A stretch of DNA of 64,000 nt from Lunularia cruciata (GCA_948567375.1 OX419760.1:18724001-18788000); one strand, 5' to 3'. Counted from the stretch's first letter, positions 1-11,440 are shown. Notes: generated by a model not told the origin, from the letters alone. A program made the numbers and translations.

Positions 1-31
1 GGGTACGTACCCCATTTGTCGTCTTGGCTCC

Positions 32-1360
32 GGACAATTTGGAGACCAATGTCCCATTGAGCCACAATTGTAACAAGCACCTGGTGCCACATTTTGAGGT
101 CTATTCTGACCACCCATCGGGGGTCTTCGTGGAGGAACAGTAGGATTGTACTCCCCGTGGTCCAAACCTGGGACCTTGATATGATGGGCTTGATGGAGGC
201 TGTGTATCTTGGGTTTGATATACCGTATCTTCTTCTTCGCCTTGATCCCATCCAGGAACCCAATCTATTTGTTGCACTGGAAATGCCGTGCAAGTTAAAC
301 ATTCCGTATTAGTGTGGCCGGATTTACCACACGCCATGCACCATACGTTTGGTCATCCAAATGACGGGGGTTTTCTTCGGTCCTTCGCCCCAATCATCTG
401 AATTTTAAAATCCGCAAACTCTTTAATCAGAGTTTCCAACTTGTGATCCGCCTTGGATGTACTCTTTACTGGCGGTGTTACGGGCTTCTTTCCCCCACGT
501 CTTTGTATCTTTTTCTGCTTGGGTTCTTCGTCGGATTCCAAAGAAGAACTAGAAGAAGTGGAGGATTCTTTCGAAGAAGGAGAAGTACTACGTGAAGCTC
601 TTCGTCTTGGCTTTTTGCCTTTCTTCTCACGATTTCTTTGATTATTGGACGAGTTAGAATGAGCCGCCTAATATCGGGCAACATGTTTGAGGACTTTGTC
701 CAGAGAGGTTACATTTCTCTCCTTGGCAAAGATTTGAATCTCCGGTGAAAGTCCACCGAGAAACCAAGTAATGGCTTGGGCATTGGAATACCCCACCACC
801 CCGGATTGCTTCAGAACTCGGTTTAATAAGGCCATGAACCGCTCAGAGTAATCTCTCAATTTTTCCTTCTTTCCTCGATCCAAATCATTTAGTGCCGCGA
901 AGACACTTGTGTCATCCCAAAATCGTTCTAGGAAGCCATTCCGTAAGTCTGCCCAATCCGCTGGGGTAAATCCCTTCTGCGTTACATGAGTATACCAGCT
1001 TCGAGCCTTCTTTTGGAGCAGACTTGGAAAAATCCGCAGTCGATCCGCAAAGTCATGTTCCTTGTTGGCAAAGGAAATGACTTCGAATTCCTCAATGAAT
1101 TTGTCAAGATCTTCTTCTTGCTCTGTACCTTTGTACTTTTGATAAGCATGTCGGGTCACGGGTAACGAAGACATTGTTTGGTGCGGCAGATTTGGTTGTG
1201 GTAAGTTTGAACTTATAGGAACCACAGAGCTACTTGGTATGGACGCCGTGTTGTCTGCCCACGGGTTCCAATTTGTTGAGTTCAAATTGGGGTTGTCTTT
1301 GACAATTTCTTCTTCTCTGGTGGTGTCGACTTCAACCCAATCAGAAGTAAGAGGGTCCAC
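32..1360 (-). pseudogene. gag: B1 gag (capsid/nucleocapsid), decayed
   Basis: Gag forms the particle that packages the retrotransposon RNA. The first 230 codons (1360-668) are open and look like a retrotransposon gag capsid region: a Trp- and Leu-rich block with 'ARSWYTHV' and 'FLERFWDD' and a late 'FLGGLSPEIQ'. A TAG near 668 interrupts the frame. The same frame continues through a Ser/Arg-rich linker and a zinc knuckle 'CMACGKSGHTNTEC' (near 337-300). A frameshift near 100 then leads to a second zinc knuckle 'CYNCGSMGHWSPNC' (about 75-34). Two CCHC knuckles in a row are usual for gag nucleocapsid. The reading frame runs off the window edge, so protease is not seen. Confidence 0.8.
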
Positions 1361-1537
1361 AGCTTCCGTCTGATCTTCAAATCTTTTTCGGGATAACCGA
1401 GGAATTTTTCATACCAAATGTTGACACTCTTCCTCCGTAAGTGTTTGAGCTATCTTTTCTCAAACAAAATTCTTAATGAAATCGACTTCCTTTACAGCTT
1501 TAGGGGAAGTCGGTGTACTGGGTCGTAGCACGTATGT

Positions 1538-1780
1538 CTACCCGCTTGAGTCTTTCTTGGTCTTGGCAGACGGGGATGAAAAGTAGCCTAGCCAACCTGC
1601 TTCACGTTTCTTTTGATCAAGTTCGCACAGGGCTGCTTGTACTTTGTGCAGAAGTTGAAAGTCCAATTCTTCTCGTTCAATTTCATTTGAAGTGTATAGG
1701 GCTTTCAACTGTTCATCTTTCTCACGCTGCACCACTCGTCTTCGAGCACTCTCATCTCGTTGTTCTCTCGATGCAGACAT
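1538..1780 (-). CDS. B1 leader ORF upstream of gag, function unknown
   Basis: This short ORF of 80 codons lies between the PBS (1844-1861) and gag. It is very rich in charged residues (Glu, Arg, Lys) and begins MSASREQRDESARRR. No family is recognised. It may be the N-terminal part of the gag polyprotein separated by a stop or frameshift, or a separate leader peptide. Codons 1361-1537 between it and gag are broken. Confidence 0.35.
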   Translation of the reverse strand: MSASREQRDESARRRVVQREKDEQLKALYTSNEIEREELDFQLLHKVQAALCELDQKKREAGWLGYFSSPSAKTKKDSSG

Positions 1781-1843
1781 TCATATTGCATGAACACCCA
1801 GTTTTGAATTTGGCTTCGTATTCTTCCACTTCCGAGATTTGTA

Positions 1844-1861
1844 TCCCCGGCAGTGGCGCCA
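1844..1861 (-). promoter_or_regulatory. B1 primer-binding site, tRNA-Asp type
   Basis: On the minus strand the 18 bases TGGCGCCACTGCCGGGGA lie seven bases inside the LTR end. They match the plant tRNA-Asp type PBS (TGGCGCCGTTGCCGGGGA, complementary to the tRNA 3' end) at 16 of 18 positions. This fixes the orientation of B1 and the boundary of its 5' LTR. Confidence 0.75.
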
Positions 1862-2195
1862 AAAATCATGTGACAACCCGGCAAATATCACTTTTGCGGT
1901 AATCGGGTAAGTAAAGTTTGTTCCCGCAGAGATACGATCCAGAATTGGTCAAATACAAAGTCAAAAGTCACAATTGCAGTTCTTCTTGATTGCTTCTTTA
2001 ATCTCTCAGGTAGAAACTACACCCAGAAGAGAGTAACAAGCTCACAATCTTGACAACTTGTCACGAATACACACACATAATCACAACATAGTAAATTCTG
2101 TCCAAACAACTCTTGATTGTGATGATTCAGATTCTCCCGAAGACAGCACTTCACTACAAAGACCGATTTTGCCTCAGAATTGTGTTCCACCCCTC

Positions 2196-2455
2196 CACTA
2201 AAGGCACAACTTCCTCGATTGAAATTGCTTCACATCAACTTCGTGTTGCACTCACAAATGCAGAATACTAACAGCACTACAATTCCTCTCAGATCTGTCA
2301 AGGCATTGCTCCAATGCACTTCACTCAGGCACTAAAGGCACAACTTCCTCGATTGAAATTGCTTCACATCAACTTCGTGCTGCACTCACAAATGCAGAAT
2401 ACTAACAGCACTACAATTCCTCTCAGATCTGTCAAGGCATTGCTCCGATGCACTT
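2196..2455 (-). repeat. Tandem duplication in the B1 LTR (period about 134 bp)
   Basis: The segment starting 'cactaaaggcacaacttcc' at 2196 occurs again at 2330 and is almost identical through 'caaggcattgctcc'. Other B LTRs in the window have this segment once, so the duplication is specific to B1. It lies in the shared 3' kilobase of the LTR, where the transcript start may be. Confidence 0.85.
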
Positions 2456-2796
2456 CACTTCAAACACACAAAATGAAGATCAAGGCTGCAGATTCCAACA
2501 TCCACAAGCGCATTGACTTGCTCTTCGGAATTCTCCACACACTCACAAACACAAACACAAAATTGACAATCGGAATTAAGCTTAAGCGACGAGTACTGAG
2601 AACAGTACTTTGCTTTATCTATCTTCAGAAAGTTGAATACTGAATAACATTGTATTGCAAATGCTCCACTTAAATACTGAAGCAAACGGTAGACTTTCCT
2701 ACATAGGCACCACTTCCTAACATCTCTTCCTACCTGCAAATCCTAAGTGATAGTGTATCTCTTCATATCTGACTCTTCCTATCTCAAAATTGACTT

Positions 2797-5312
2797 CTAT
2801 TCTAATCCGATGACAACCTCATCATCGGCTTCCAGCCCCGATGATCTTCCGATTACTTCACCTTCTTCGGGTATGACTGATTCTACTAATTTCTTTACTA
2901 ATTCTACGACTTCTTCACTACAATCTCCAATTGAACTCCGGGTTACTCCATCTACACTCTTATTTCCCGACCCACTCTTCTCTAATGTGTCAATTCTCCA
3001 GTCCGATGACACTTGAATTCCTACTTTTGCAACATTGGGTTTCTTCTCTACTGTCACACTATTCCGAATCTTCTCTTATTCAGAATTGACTAGATCTAAT
3101 CTAAGACTAACATTATTCTCTACTTCCAACATTTTCCTATCTACTCGTTCTCTCAACCGAATCAGCAAGGTGTTCATGTCCACATCCTTGGCTCTTTGCT
3201 TCCAAGTTTCCTGCACAAGTAACTTCAACTCATGCAAACGAGCTTCTTCCAATCTTCCTTCAGCCTCCGTGCTTAAAATTGCTCGTAATCTCCCAGCAAG
3301 GTCCCCTACTGATTCCGATACATATCCTTGAGAACGCTCCACCTTCAACTCCACCCGATACATTTGCAACTCGTCTTTGTACTCTACAGCAAGCATCTTC
3401 TTCTCCTCTGCATACTGCACTTTCTGCTGCTCCGCACTCTTGACCAGTTCACGCAAATGCTCTTCTTCTTCTTGCCTGGACTCCAATTCTCTCTGCCATG
3501 CTTGATCTTTTGCGGTGGCACTCTCCTTCAAGCTGTCCAATTCTTGCTCCATCACAATGTTCATCGCCTTAAAATGGACATTCTCAACGTGCACATTACT
3601 CACCTCCTCCTGCATCTTGCTGAGCCACATCGCCTGCTCCTTCAACTCTCCGGCTTGCTTTTGCAGGTCCTTCTCCTTCGCTGTACAACTCTCTTGTAGC
3701 TCGCTCAACATTTTCTTCCTCGAGTCTTCCCTCCTTCAAAGATCATCAATTTCCGCACTTCTTTGGATTTGACGCGCCTGGAGCTCTTTCACTTCCTTCA
3801 GCAGATGCTTTACCACTTGCAACTCATTCATCCCCTTTTTGTGATCTTGGGGAATTCCTCTCTGATGTTCCTTCAACATTTCCAGCAATGGTGTGACCAC
3901 CTTCGTAAAATATGATATCCCGCCAAAAGTTTCTTCTTCATCATTGCCTCCTTTGTCTGGAGTCTTTTCCTGTGTCATCGGCTCCTTCATCCAAAGTCTT
4001 GACCTTTGTATCTTCATAGTGTCAGCACTATCTTTGTCTTGGCCTCTTGAACTCGGGCCCGTGGGATATTCCTTCTTTGCTTTGGGTTTTGGCTTGTTCT
4101 CCACCATTACCTCGCCAGTGTCACTCACCACCACCAATTGCTGGACTTTGGGCTCTCCCTCACTTTCACTACCCGACTCCCCACTCTTCAACGTGAGCTC
4201 TTCTTTGTCTGAGTCTTCTTTGTGCGACTAGTCTCTTCATCTGACTCCAATCCCGAAGATGCTCTTCTCATGACGTTAGTGGTCTTCAACATCAGCCTCC
4301 GAGTCTTACGTTGGATGGGCGATGGTTTAGCTTCTTTGGGTTTACTTCTCTTCTTTTTCTTTGGACTGGCGACATCTTTGATCTTCCACTGTCCCGTTCT
4401 CGCAAAGTATTTGTCATTCGCCCTCAGCTGAAGCATGTACTGTCGCTCCTCTTCATCGGCTTTTCTTCTCAAATCAGGGTGCATGTGGGAGACCATACGA
4501 TGCCGCTCATCTTCAGAGAGCAAGTTTAGGCCAAAGTAGAAATGTGCTGCAAATGGCGCAAAATAATGCGGTGGTGAGCTCATTTGCCAATTCACTACCA
4601 TCTGCCTGGTTTGGTGATGGTAACACTTTGCCCAATTCACAGGTACCCTTGCAAACATCTGGTGGAAGAAGACCGCCTACTGCATGGTTACGTACGTTGT
4701 TCACTCCGGCTTGAACATGGCCATCATCGCCCCTACAATACTTCTTCGGATCAGGTCTTAATAGGACTCCACCTTGTACCCATTCGTAGTTCTTGGAGCG
4801 AGAAACAAATTACAAATTTCCGCCGTCTCCTCTGCAGCATCACACTTTCGATAGAAGGTGACTCTTATTGGCTCTCCTGCTTCTCTCCCCAGGACCAACT
4901 TCCAATCCGACTCAGTCCATCGAGCCGGATTGCCTCTCTTCCCCTCCACTTCAAGACCCTCCTCACAATTACTGGCAGCGATTTCTGCCATTACTCCCGA
5001 GAAACTGAAATTCCAGTTCCAGGCTAAAAAGGTGATACGAAGTCTCACCAAGACTTCGATCCTTGCTACTACATCTACCCTTTGAATTGCAAAACCTCTC
5101 ACTGCCAGCGCGTTGGCCACCTTCTTTGCCATGATTTGTTCTCTCGTTCTATGCTGTTGGAAGATCAGCCCCTCTCTTGGACGAGACACTCTAACTCCCT
5201 CAAGGTTTTGGAAAATTTCACTCTTGACGGGCTTTCGGACACGCATTCCTGTAGGATGACTACTCAAAGGAATTGGAAATTTACTCAGCAAATTCAACTT
5301 CCCCCTGCGCAT
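2797..5312 (-). pseudogene. B1 LTR-borne coding region (LORF), coiled-coil protein of unknown function
   Basis: Five overlapping broken ORFs on the minus strand (5312-4758, 4658-4188, 4191-3736, 3711-3076, 3057-2797) line up with the same order of segments in B3 and B7. The N-terminal part has a conserved region with 'RWTESDWKLVLGREAG' and, after a break, 'HYFAPFAAHFYFGLNLL' and 'MVSHMHPDLRRKADEEE'. A basic/acidic linker follows, then a long Glu/Lys/Leu-rich coiled coil, then a C-terminal motif with 'RLHELKLLVQET' and 'TLEKSG'. The B1 coiled coil differs in sequence from that of B2, B3 and B7 but resembles B6. No enzyme motif is seen. The reading direction is that of the element. Function is unknown. 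Confidence 0.65.
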
Positions 5313-5698
5313 TCACAATTTTATATTGCCCCAAATTGTAGTCATTCTTCAGTCAATTTCATCTGTGAGTTTCTTTCTTCTGCGTGCTCTCCTGGTCATT
5401 ATCAAGACATGCTTCTTCTGCCCCCGCCGTTTCTTGAAATGTACTTTCTTGCCACGTACCAAGGTTGTTAAATGGTTTTCATCATTCCTGCGTTTTCCAA
5501 CCCGAAGATGATGATCTTCGGCCTGCTTCCGGTGTACTCCTCTTCCGAGTACCTCCATCATCGGATCTGATGTCAGCTTCTTTGGCTTTCTTCCGAAGTT
5601 ACTTTCACCTCTTCTTTGTTTGCAATTCATCTTTTCCGTGGTTACTTCATCTCTTAAACACTACTAACCATAAAAAAACAAAAAATGTGGGTACCACA

Positions 5699-6254
5699 AC
5701 TACTCTATCTTTGGATCTCATAACTCCTAACTTTTCTATCAATTCTAATACTTCTTCACTCTGATCTACAATTGAGGTCTTGGGTAACCTTTCTACTACA
5801 TTATCTTCCAACCCACTCTTCTCTAAAGTGTCAAATGTCAAATCTGAAGACATTTGCACTCCTACTTCTGCAACTTTGGGTCTTTGTACTTCTTCTACCT
5901 CACTACAAAGTTTAGCTAACTCTGTCCTAATCAAGTCTAGTCTAAGACACACATTGTCTCCCAGCTCTAGCATCTTCCTATCTACACGATCTCGCAGCCA
6001 GATTAACAGATTATTCAACTTGGTGTCCTTCACCTTCCTCTTATGTGCTTCCTGCACTAGCAACTTTAACTCGTGCAGCCTCACTCTTTGAGTTTACACT
6101 CCACCTCCGTACTTATGACCCAAAGCAACTTTACCTTAGGCTTTATCATGAAGACTGTTTTCTTTGCCTTCTTTGGTCATATAGGCGCAATCCAACTTCT
6201 CTATACACTTCTTCTTCTCCATTTCAAAAAAAAACAAAAAATGTGGGTACCACA
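5699..6254 (-). mobile_element. B0: fragment of a family B LTR
   Basis: This fragment starts with the B LTR terminus (TGTGGTACCCAC read from 6254). It then jumps, by an internal deletion, to the LORF C-terminal part: the minus-strand ORF 6084-5699 carries 'RLHELKLLVQEAHKR' and 'TLEKSGLED'. B1 interrupts it at 5698. Its own terminus lies one base beyond the last cysteine codon of the C2 PHD finger, so B0 inserted into C2. The rest of B0 lies beyond B1, outside the window. Confidence 0.7.
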
Positions 6255-6255
6255 T

Positions 6256-6390
6256 ACATCTAGGACATAACCATTGTCCCTAAGGAACCACCGTGAAGAG
6301 AGGAGTCATACATACCATATGTCATCCTCTCAAACAGCCATCACACACTAACATAGTAGCAGCTCCACCAGAAGAGCCACATAACATACA
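6256..6390 (-). pseudogene. PHD finger at the C-terminal end of the C2 integrase region
   Basis: The minus-strand frame gives a complete Cys4-His-Cys3 set: CMLC, then CDGC, then H-M-V-C, then 'GQWLCPRC'. The spacing is that of a PHD finger, a histone-tail reader module. Two stops interrupt it: a TGA where PHD fingers carry the conserved Trp before the His, and a TAG before the 'GQW' block. The frame continues from the integrase C-terminal segment. By analogy with chromodomains on other gypsy integrases, it may direct integration to marked chromatin; that role is inference. The equivalent part of C1 has been lost. Confidence 0.8.
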
Positions 6391-7822
6391 CCTCAAGCTT
6401 GCACGTACAAGTGCCAAGCTTGGGTCCATAGTACCATCAATGTTTGGGAGGTGGCATGGCGCACAATTGTGCACATGATCCTTCTAAACAACACCATCAC
6501 ATCCTTCTAACACACGGACTCTAGATGGCAAAACCTCACGGACTCTCAAGATAGTGCGGCCTGTCAAAACATCAAGTGTCATTGGTGCTATTTGCTATAG
6601 ATATACATAGTTGCTTGGATGAAATTGACGGATTGAGGGTCTATAACCTCCTCCTCAAATGGTAGCATAGCGTAAAGGATCTCTATGCTAAGCAATTGCC
6701 AAGTTCTCAAAGGCCATTGGCATCACTCTCCAAAAGATCTTTGCCCGTTGAGAACATGCGCTCATCCATATATTGGGGTCATCCAAGTCCAAAACTATAG
6801 TAGCATCTCGACAAATGGTTGTAGGTAAATCTAGATCTCCTCCATAGAGTATAAAGTATGGAGAGAAGGATGCTAAGGAGGCTTGCCGGCTGAACCGATA
6901 GGCCATGGCCAACCGAGGTAACTAGAGATCTCAATCTCCCAAGTGGCCTCTCTGCAAACCATACTTTTGCAACTTTCTCTTCACCGTCTGAACCACTCTC
7001 TCTACTAAGCCATCTACCTCAGGGTGATCTTGGGATGTAGTACAATGATCAATCAAAGCCTTGTCACACAAGACCTAAAACTCCCCCAAGAACTCTGTAC
7101 CTTGATCAATCAAAACCTCAATTGGTGCACCAAAATGACTAGGAACTCGATCCAAGAATGAGTAAGTTGTCCCTTCACAAGACTTGTCCAAGAAGTGCCA
7201 CCAACTCAATCCACTTGGAGAACTAATCCACCATCACCAAAACATACCGATGATGTCTCACAATCAACAGTAAAGGTCTAGCAAAGTCCAAACTCCAATG
7301 GTAACCCAATCCCATGATAGGTAATAGGTGTAATTGTGGCATAGGAACATTGAATGATGCTCTAACTTGGTCACAAACCACATATCTGAACTGCTATACC
7401 TCGGTCTGCATACCACGCCACCAATAATGACTCTAAAGTAAGCTATACGTACGCTTTACTCCAAAATGTCCTAGCTCCTCATGAGCATGACGGACCAACG
7501 GTGGTCTCTAAGATGGAAGTGGTACTACTCACACTCTACCATCCTCCCATACATGCAAAAGGTGTCTACCCTCCAACCTGAACCGTCTGGCTTGCTGAAG
7601 GACACAGTCTCTCTCCTTGGCCCCAACTGTGCCACCCACAACACCAATGCAAAGATAGTCCATCAATAAAACATCAACATGAATGTCTCGTTGAACTATA
7701 CCAATATCTTCACTCTTTGGATCTATGACCTCAATAACTCCTCCTATATGCACTGAGAGAGATACCACCAAAGCCTTTGAAAATATACACAAAAAGGTCA
7801 ATGCATGCCAACCTGGCACCAT
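6391..7822 (-). pseudogene. C2 integrase (decayed)
   Basis: The minus-strand segment follows RNase H and matches C1 integrase: the pre-core block 'QQARRFRLEGRHLLHVWEDG' (7622-7563), the zinc-binding and catalytic core over about 7490-6900, and the C-terminal 'SRQASLASFSPYFILYGGDL' region (6891-6832). Several stops and small frameshifts break it. Integrase joins the cDNA to the host chromosome. The C-terminal tail leads into the PHD finger. Confidence 0.7.
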
Positions 7823-7914
7823 CTCCTCATCTGTCTCACCATGCCAACATGCTCCAGTCTGATCCTGCTAGCTGGGACATGGATTTCTACTATCACAGTT
7901 CATCACCCCAGGTC

Positions 7915-8600
7915 TATGAGCCAGCCTGTCTTTCACTCAAGATGAACCTTTGATAGCTATTATGGCAGCGCACCATGGACTCAGAAGGCAAGGAACTCCA
8001 ACTCCATCATACTCCTCCAAGGCTAACACTTCAAGACTCAAGACATTGCTCACTAGAGAACTCAATGAGAGAGAGATAGTTGCAAATGAAAGGATGATGA
8101 CTACCTCCTCATCCTATATACTTGTGAAATAGTTAAGTACCAAAATTACTAATTACCGTAGTAACTCAAGTTACTAGACTAAAAGTCAAGTAAAGTCAAA
8201 AAGTAGAAAGGAATATCCATTCACATTTGCCTATTCCTCTAAGCATGTGGTCTTATCTTGACCCAACCACTAAGTCAAGGATTCCTTCACATGGGCTATC
8301 CTTGGACTTAAGAAGAATCCAAAACAAAAAGGCTTGCGGGCCCAAAAGTTCTCAACTCTTTCCTCAAAGCCAAACACCTAGGAATAATACCAAGTCAACA
8401 CACTAAAATCCAAAATAGTGGTGCTCATCTTTTCCACTTCCTCTAAAGTAAGGTCCCCTCTATCTTAGCTATGACTAACTTTAGCTAACCATGACTAATA
8501 TAGAACCATCCTTTATCTCTATATAAATAATATCTCGTAAGTACTTGTAATACCAAGCTAGATATCACAATACCACACACATGCACAAATGGGTGTTACA
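7915..8600 (-). repeat. A1 3' LTR
   Basis: This is an LTR of 686 bp reading TGTAACACCC (from 8600) to GGCTCATA (7915), where the usual terminal GGCTCACA carries one change. The adjoining internal sequence on the minus strand is the purine-rich 'GGGGGTAAA' at 8609-8601, the expected polypurine tract just before a 3' LTR. Confidence 0.85.
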
Positions 8601-8639
8601 TTTACCCCCGGACTAAGTTTTCACTTTGTCCTCAAATTG

Positions 8640-9757
8640 AAGGTCTCTCTACCTTCTATGATACATCTTCAACTTATCATGGTTAATCCTATCAAAGTGT
8701 CTTCCTCCCAACTCCTTGAGATCATAGGTGTAATTGCCCTACACCTTCTTCACTATGAATGGTCCAAAGTACTTAGGCAAAAACTTCTTTTGCACTCTCT
8801 TGAATCGAATGGAATCAAACAACATTACCCCATCACTGTCCTTGAAAGGCTCCACCTTTTTCTAACCTTGCCTCTTGTCACAGCTTTCCTTTTGTTTCCT
8901 TTGGGCTTGCTCCACTCGAACCATAGCAACTGCTCTTGCCTTTTCCAACTCCATGAGTTGTTCCTTCCTTGACTTCTCTGCATCACCTCCTTGTGCTTTC
9001 TTCAATCTCCTATGAATGCTTTGGAAGGTAGGAAGATCAAAGTGAATAGGTAGGGTAGACTCAATACCATATACCAATTGAAATGGAGAATATCTTGTGG
9101 AGGTCTTCATGGTTGTCCTATACTCCCACAAAATTGCATGAATCCTCTTGTCCCAATGATGTTTAGCCCCCTCCATTTCTGCATCTTTGGCCAACATCAT
9201 GCACGAGGTCTGATTGGTTCTCTCTGCCAAGCCATTGGAATTTGGCTTATAGGATGTAGTTACTCTATGTGTGATAGAGAAATGTCGTAGCATGGCTGTA
9301 GTAATGCTTCCTGTAAACTCTCTTCCTCTATTAGAAACCAACTCCAAAGGGCATCCAAACCTAGTGATAATGCGTTCATAAAGAAATCTATCCACTTCAT
9401 CTTCATTCTTGTCCCTCAATGGTCTAGCCTCAACCCACTTGGTAAGGTAATCAGTAACCACCACAATGTACCAATTGTTCCTTGGGGTTTTATTGAGAGG
9501 ACCTACAAATCAATTCCCCACTTCTCAAAAGGTCCTAGCAATGGAATTGATCTAAGTGGTGGAGTGGATGTAGACTTTCTAGCAAAAGCTTGAAAAACAT
9601 GACAAGTTTTGCAATAATCAAGACAATCCTTGAAAATCCCTCTCCAATGGTAACCTGCATCTAGAATCTTGAAAGCAGTCACCTTTCCAAAATGTCCTCC
9701 ACATACTAAACCTTCATGGAAATCCTTCATGAGTAGGATAGACTCTTCCTTACTCAC
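8640..9757 (-). pseudogene. A1 integrase (frameshifted)
   Basis: ORFs 9757-9503 and 9464-8862 together match the 370-residue integrase of A3: the zinc-binding region with 'GLVCGGHFGKVTAFKIL', the core with 'RDKNEDEVDRFLYERIITR', the catalytic Asp (here in 'LVSNRGREF', so Asp is changed to Asn) and the 'GLAERTNQT' Glu. A one-base deletion near 9505 shifts the frame. The GPY-type C-terminal part (about 8640-8862) is in a different frame. The element is therefore defective. Confidence 0.8.
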
Positions 9758-9763
9758 TGCTCT

Positions 9764-11440
9764 TCAAAGTAGACCATCTGCTCCGTGGTGAAAAAGAATA
9801 TCCTCCACCATTGTGTAAGGTCTAGATCTTGCTGCAAGGGCCTTCCTCTCCCTAGCATGCATCCCTTCTGGATAGTTACCTCTTGTCACAAAATCCACAA
9901 TCTCCTTGTACTCCATTGGAACCTCTTGAGTGATTGAGATTGTCATGAGCTCCTCATCCGGGAAGGAATCATCCACAGGCTCATCTCCATCATGATCATA
10001 GGCTCTAGATAACAAATCAGCATTTGCATGTTTCTTTCCTTGCCTATCCTCAATGGTGTAGTCATACTCAGACAAGAGTATCATCCACCTTGCTAGTCTC
10101 CCTTCAACATTAGGCTTGTTGAAGATGTACTTCAAACCCTTGTGATCCGTGACAATGGTGGCTTTCCCTCCAATCAAGTAGTGTCTAAACTTCTTGAGAC
10201 CAACGATCACTGCCAACCCTTCTCTCTTCGTGACAGAGTAGTTTTTCTCTGCTGAAACCATCTGCCTACTAGCATAAGCTATTGGATGATCATGCCCATC
10301 TTGGTCTAATTGACTAAGAGTGCATCCTATAGCTACATTAGAAGCATCAGTGTAGAGGATGAAAGGCTTACTCCAATCAAGTTTAGCAAGAATTGGAGCT
10401 ACAACAAGGGATTGCTTGAGCTCCACAAAATCTTTGAGAGCCTCCTTGTCTTCCAAAATCACCATGTAATCTACACCCTTCTTCATGTAGATGGTCAATG
10501 CATAAGCCTTGTTAGAAAATGAGAAGATGAACCTCCTATAGTACCCAACCATCCCCAAGAATTGGCGTAACTTTGTCAAGCTTGAAGGGAATGGAAGGTC
10601 TAAGATTTTCCTCACCTTCTCAGGATCAAGTACTATTCCATCCTTGGAGATGATGTGCCCCAAAAGTAGACCTTCTTCACATCCAAAAATGCACTTCTTT
10701 AGGTTGAGTGATGCATTTGCCTCATCCAAGCGTTGCAAGACTTTGATTAGGTGTTCAAATTGCTCTTCCTTGCTCCCATAGACATAAAAGTCATCAATGA
10801 AGTCTCTCACAAATTTCCCAATGAAAGTTTCAAATACCTTGTTCATGAACCGTTGGAATGTGGCTGGAGCATTGCAATGCCCAAAAGGCATGACCTTGAA
10901 AGCGTAAGTTCTCCAAGGTGTGGTGAACATGGTGAGTTGTTGATGCTCTGGTGCAATCTTGATTTGGTTGTATCCACTATAACTATCTCCAAAAACTGTA
11001 CCTCTCAGGACCTGCAACCTCCTCCAAGATTTCATCAATGAATGGCAATGGGTAGTAGTCCTTCTTGGTAACAACATTGAGCTTCTTGTAATCTACACAT
11101 ACCCGAAGCTTGCCATTCTTTTTCTTCACAATGACAATTGGAGATACCCATTCTGAATTCTCCACCTCAAAGATAAATCCGGCCACCTTGAGCTTATCAA
11201 TCTCCTCCTTCACAACCAAGATATTGGTGGGCTAATGCGACGTTGCTTTTGGCGGATTGGTCTTGCATGTGACTCCACCTCTATCTTGTGCTCCTCCAAG
11301 GTGACTTCCTTTGAATCCTTGTAACTAAAGGCAAACACATGGATGACCTTGCAAAAAATCTCCTCAAATCTCACCTTCTCCTCCTTGGTAACATTTGGGC
11401 CATACTTGAGGGTAGCTAACCTTCTATGACAACCCGGCAA
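9764..11440 (-). pseudogene. A1 reverse transcriptase and RNase H (frameshifted)
   Basis: ORF 11077-9764 carries RT from about the fingers/palm onward, with 'DFIDDFYVYGSKEE' as the catalytic box, then RNase H with 'ILYTDASNVAIGC'. The upstream RT segments are in ORFs 11219-10983 and 11440-11210, shifted by single-base indels relative to A3. The frame ends at an in-frame TGA just before integrase, at the same codon as in A3 and A4. The upstream end is cut by the insertion of B2 at 11425. Confidence 0.85.

Larger units (their letters stand above)
1..5698 (-). mobile_element. B1: 5' portion of a family B Ty3/gypsy LTR retrotransposon
   Basis: On the minus strand this reads 5' LTR (1869-5698), primer-binding site, a short leader ORF, then gag running off the left edge of the window. 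The LTR begins TGTGGTACCCAC (revcomp at 5698) and ends TTGTCACA (revcomp at 1869), so it has TG...CA termini. The right end abuts the interior of another B fragment (B0), so B1 inserted into B0. The pol region and 3' LTR lie outside the window. This copy matters because it shows that the long B repeats are true LTRs: they sit directly upstream of a PBS and a gag gene. Confidence 0.85.
1869..5698 (-). repeat. B1 5' LTR, 3.83 kb long form with internal coding region
   Basis: The LTR starts TGTGGTACCCACATTTTTTG and ends GCCGGGTTGTCACA on the minus strand. It is far longer than the roughly 690-bp LTR of family A because it contains a long broken coding region (about 5310-2797, annotated separately). 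The last kilobase (about 2800-1869) is shared by all B LTRs, long and short, so it probably holds the promoter, R and U5. Confidence 0.8.

Noticed and set aside
1844-1861. A tRNA gene fragment
   Set aside because: Only the 18-base match to a tRNA 3' end is present, at the position expected of a PBS; there is no cloverleaf.
2196-2455. A satellite or CRISPR-like array
   Set aside because: There are only two units in direct contact, with no spacers; it is a simple duplication.
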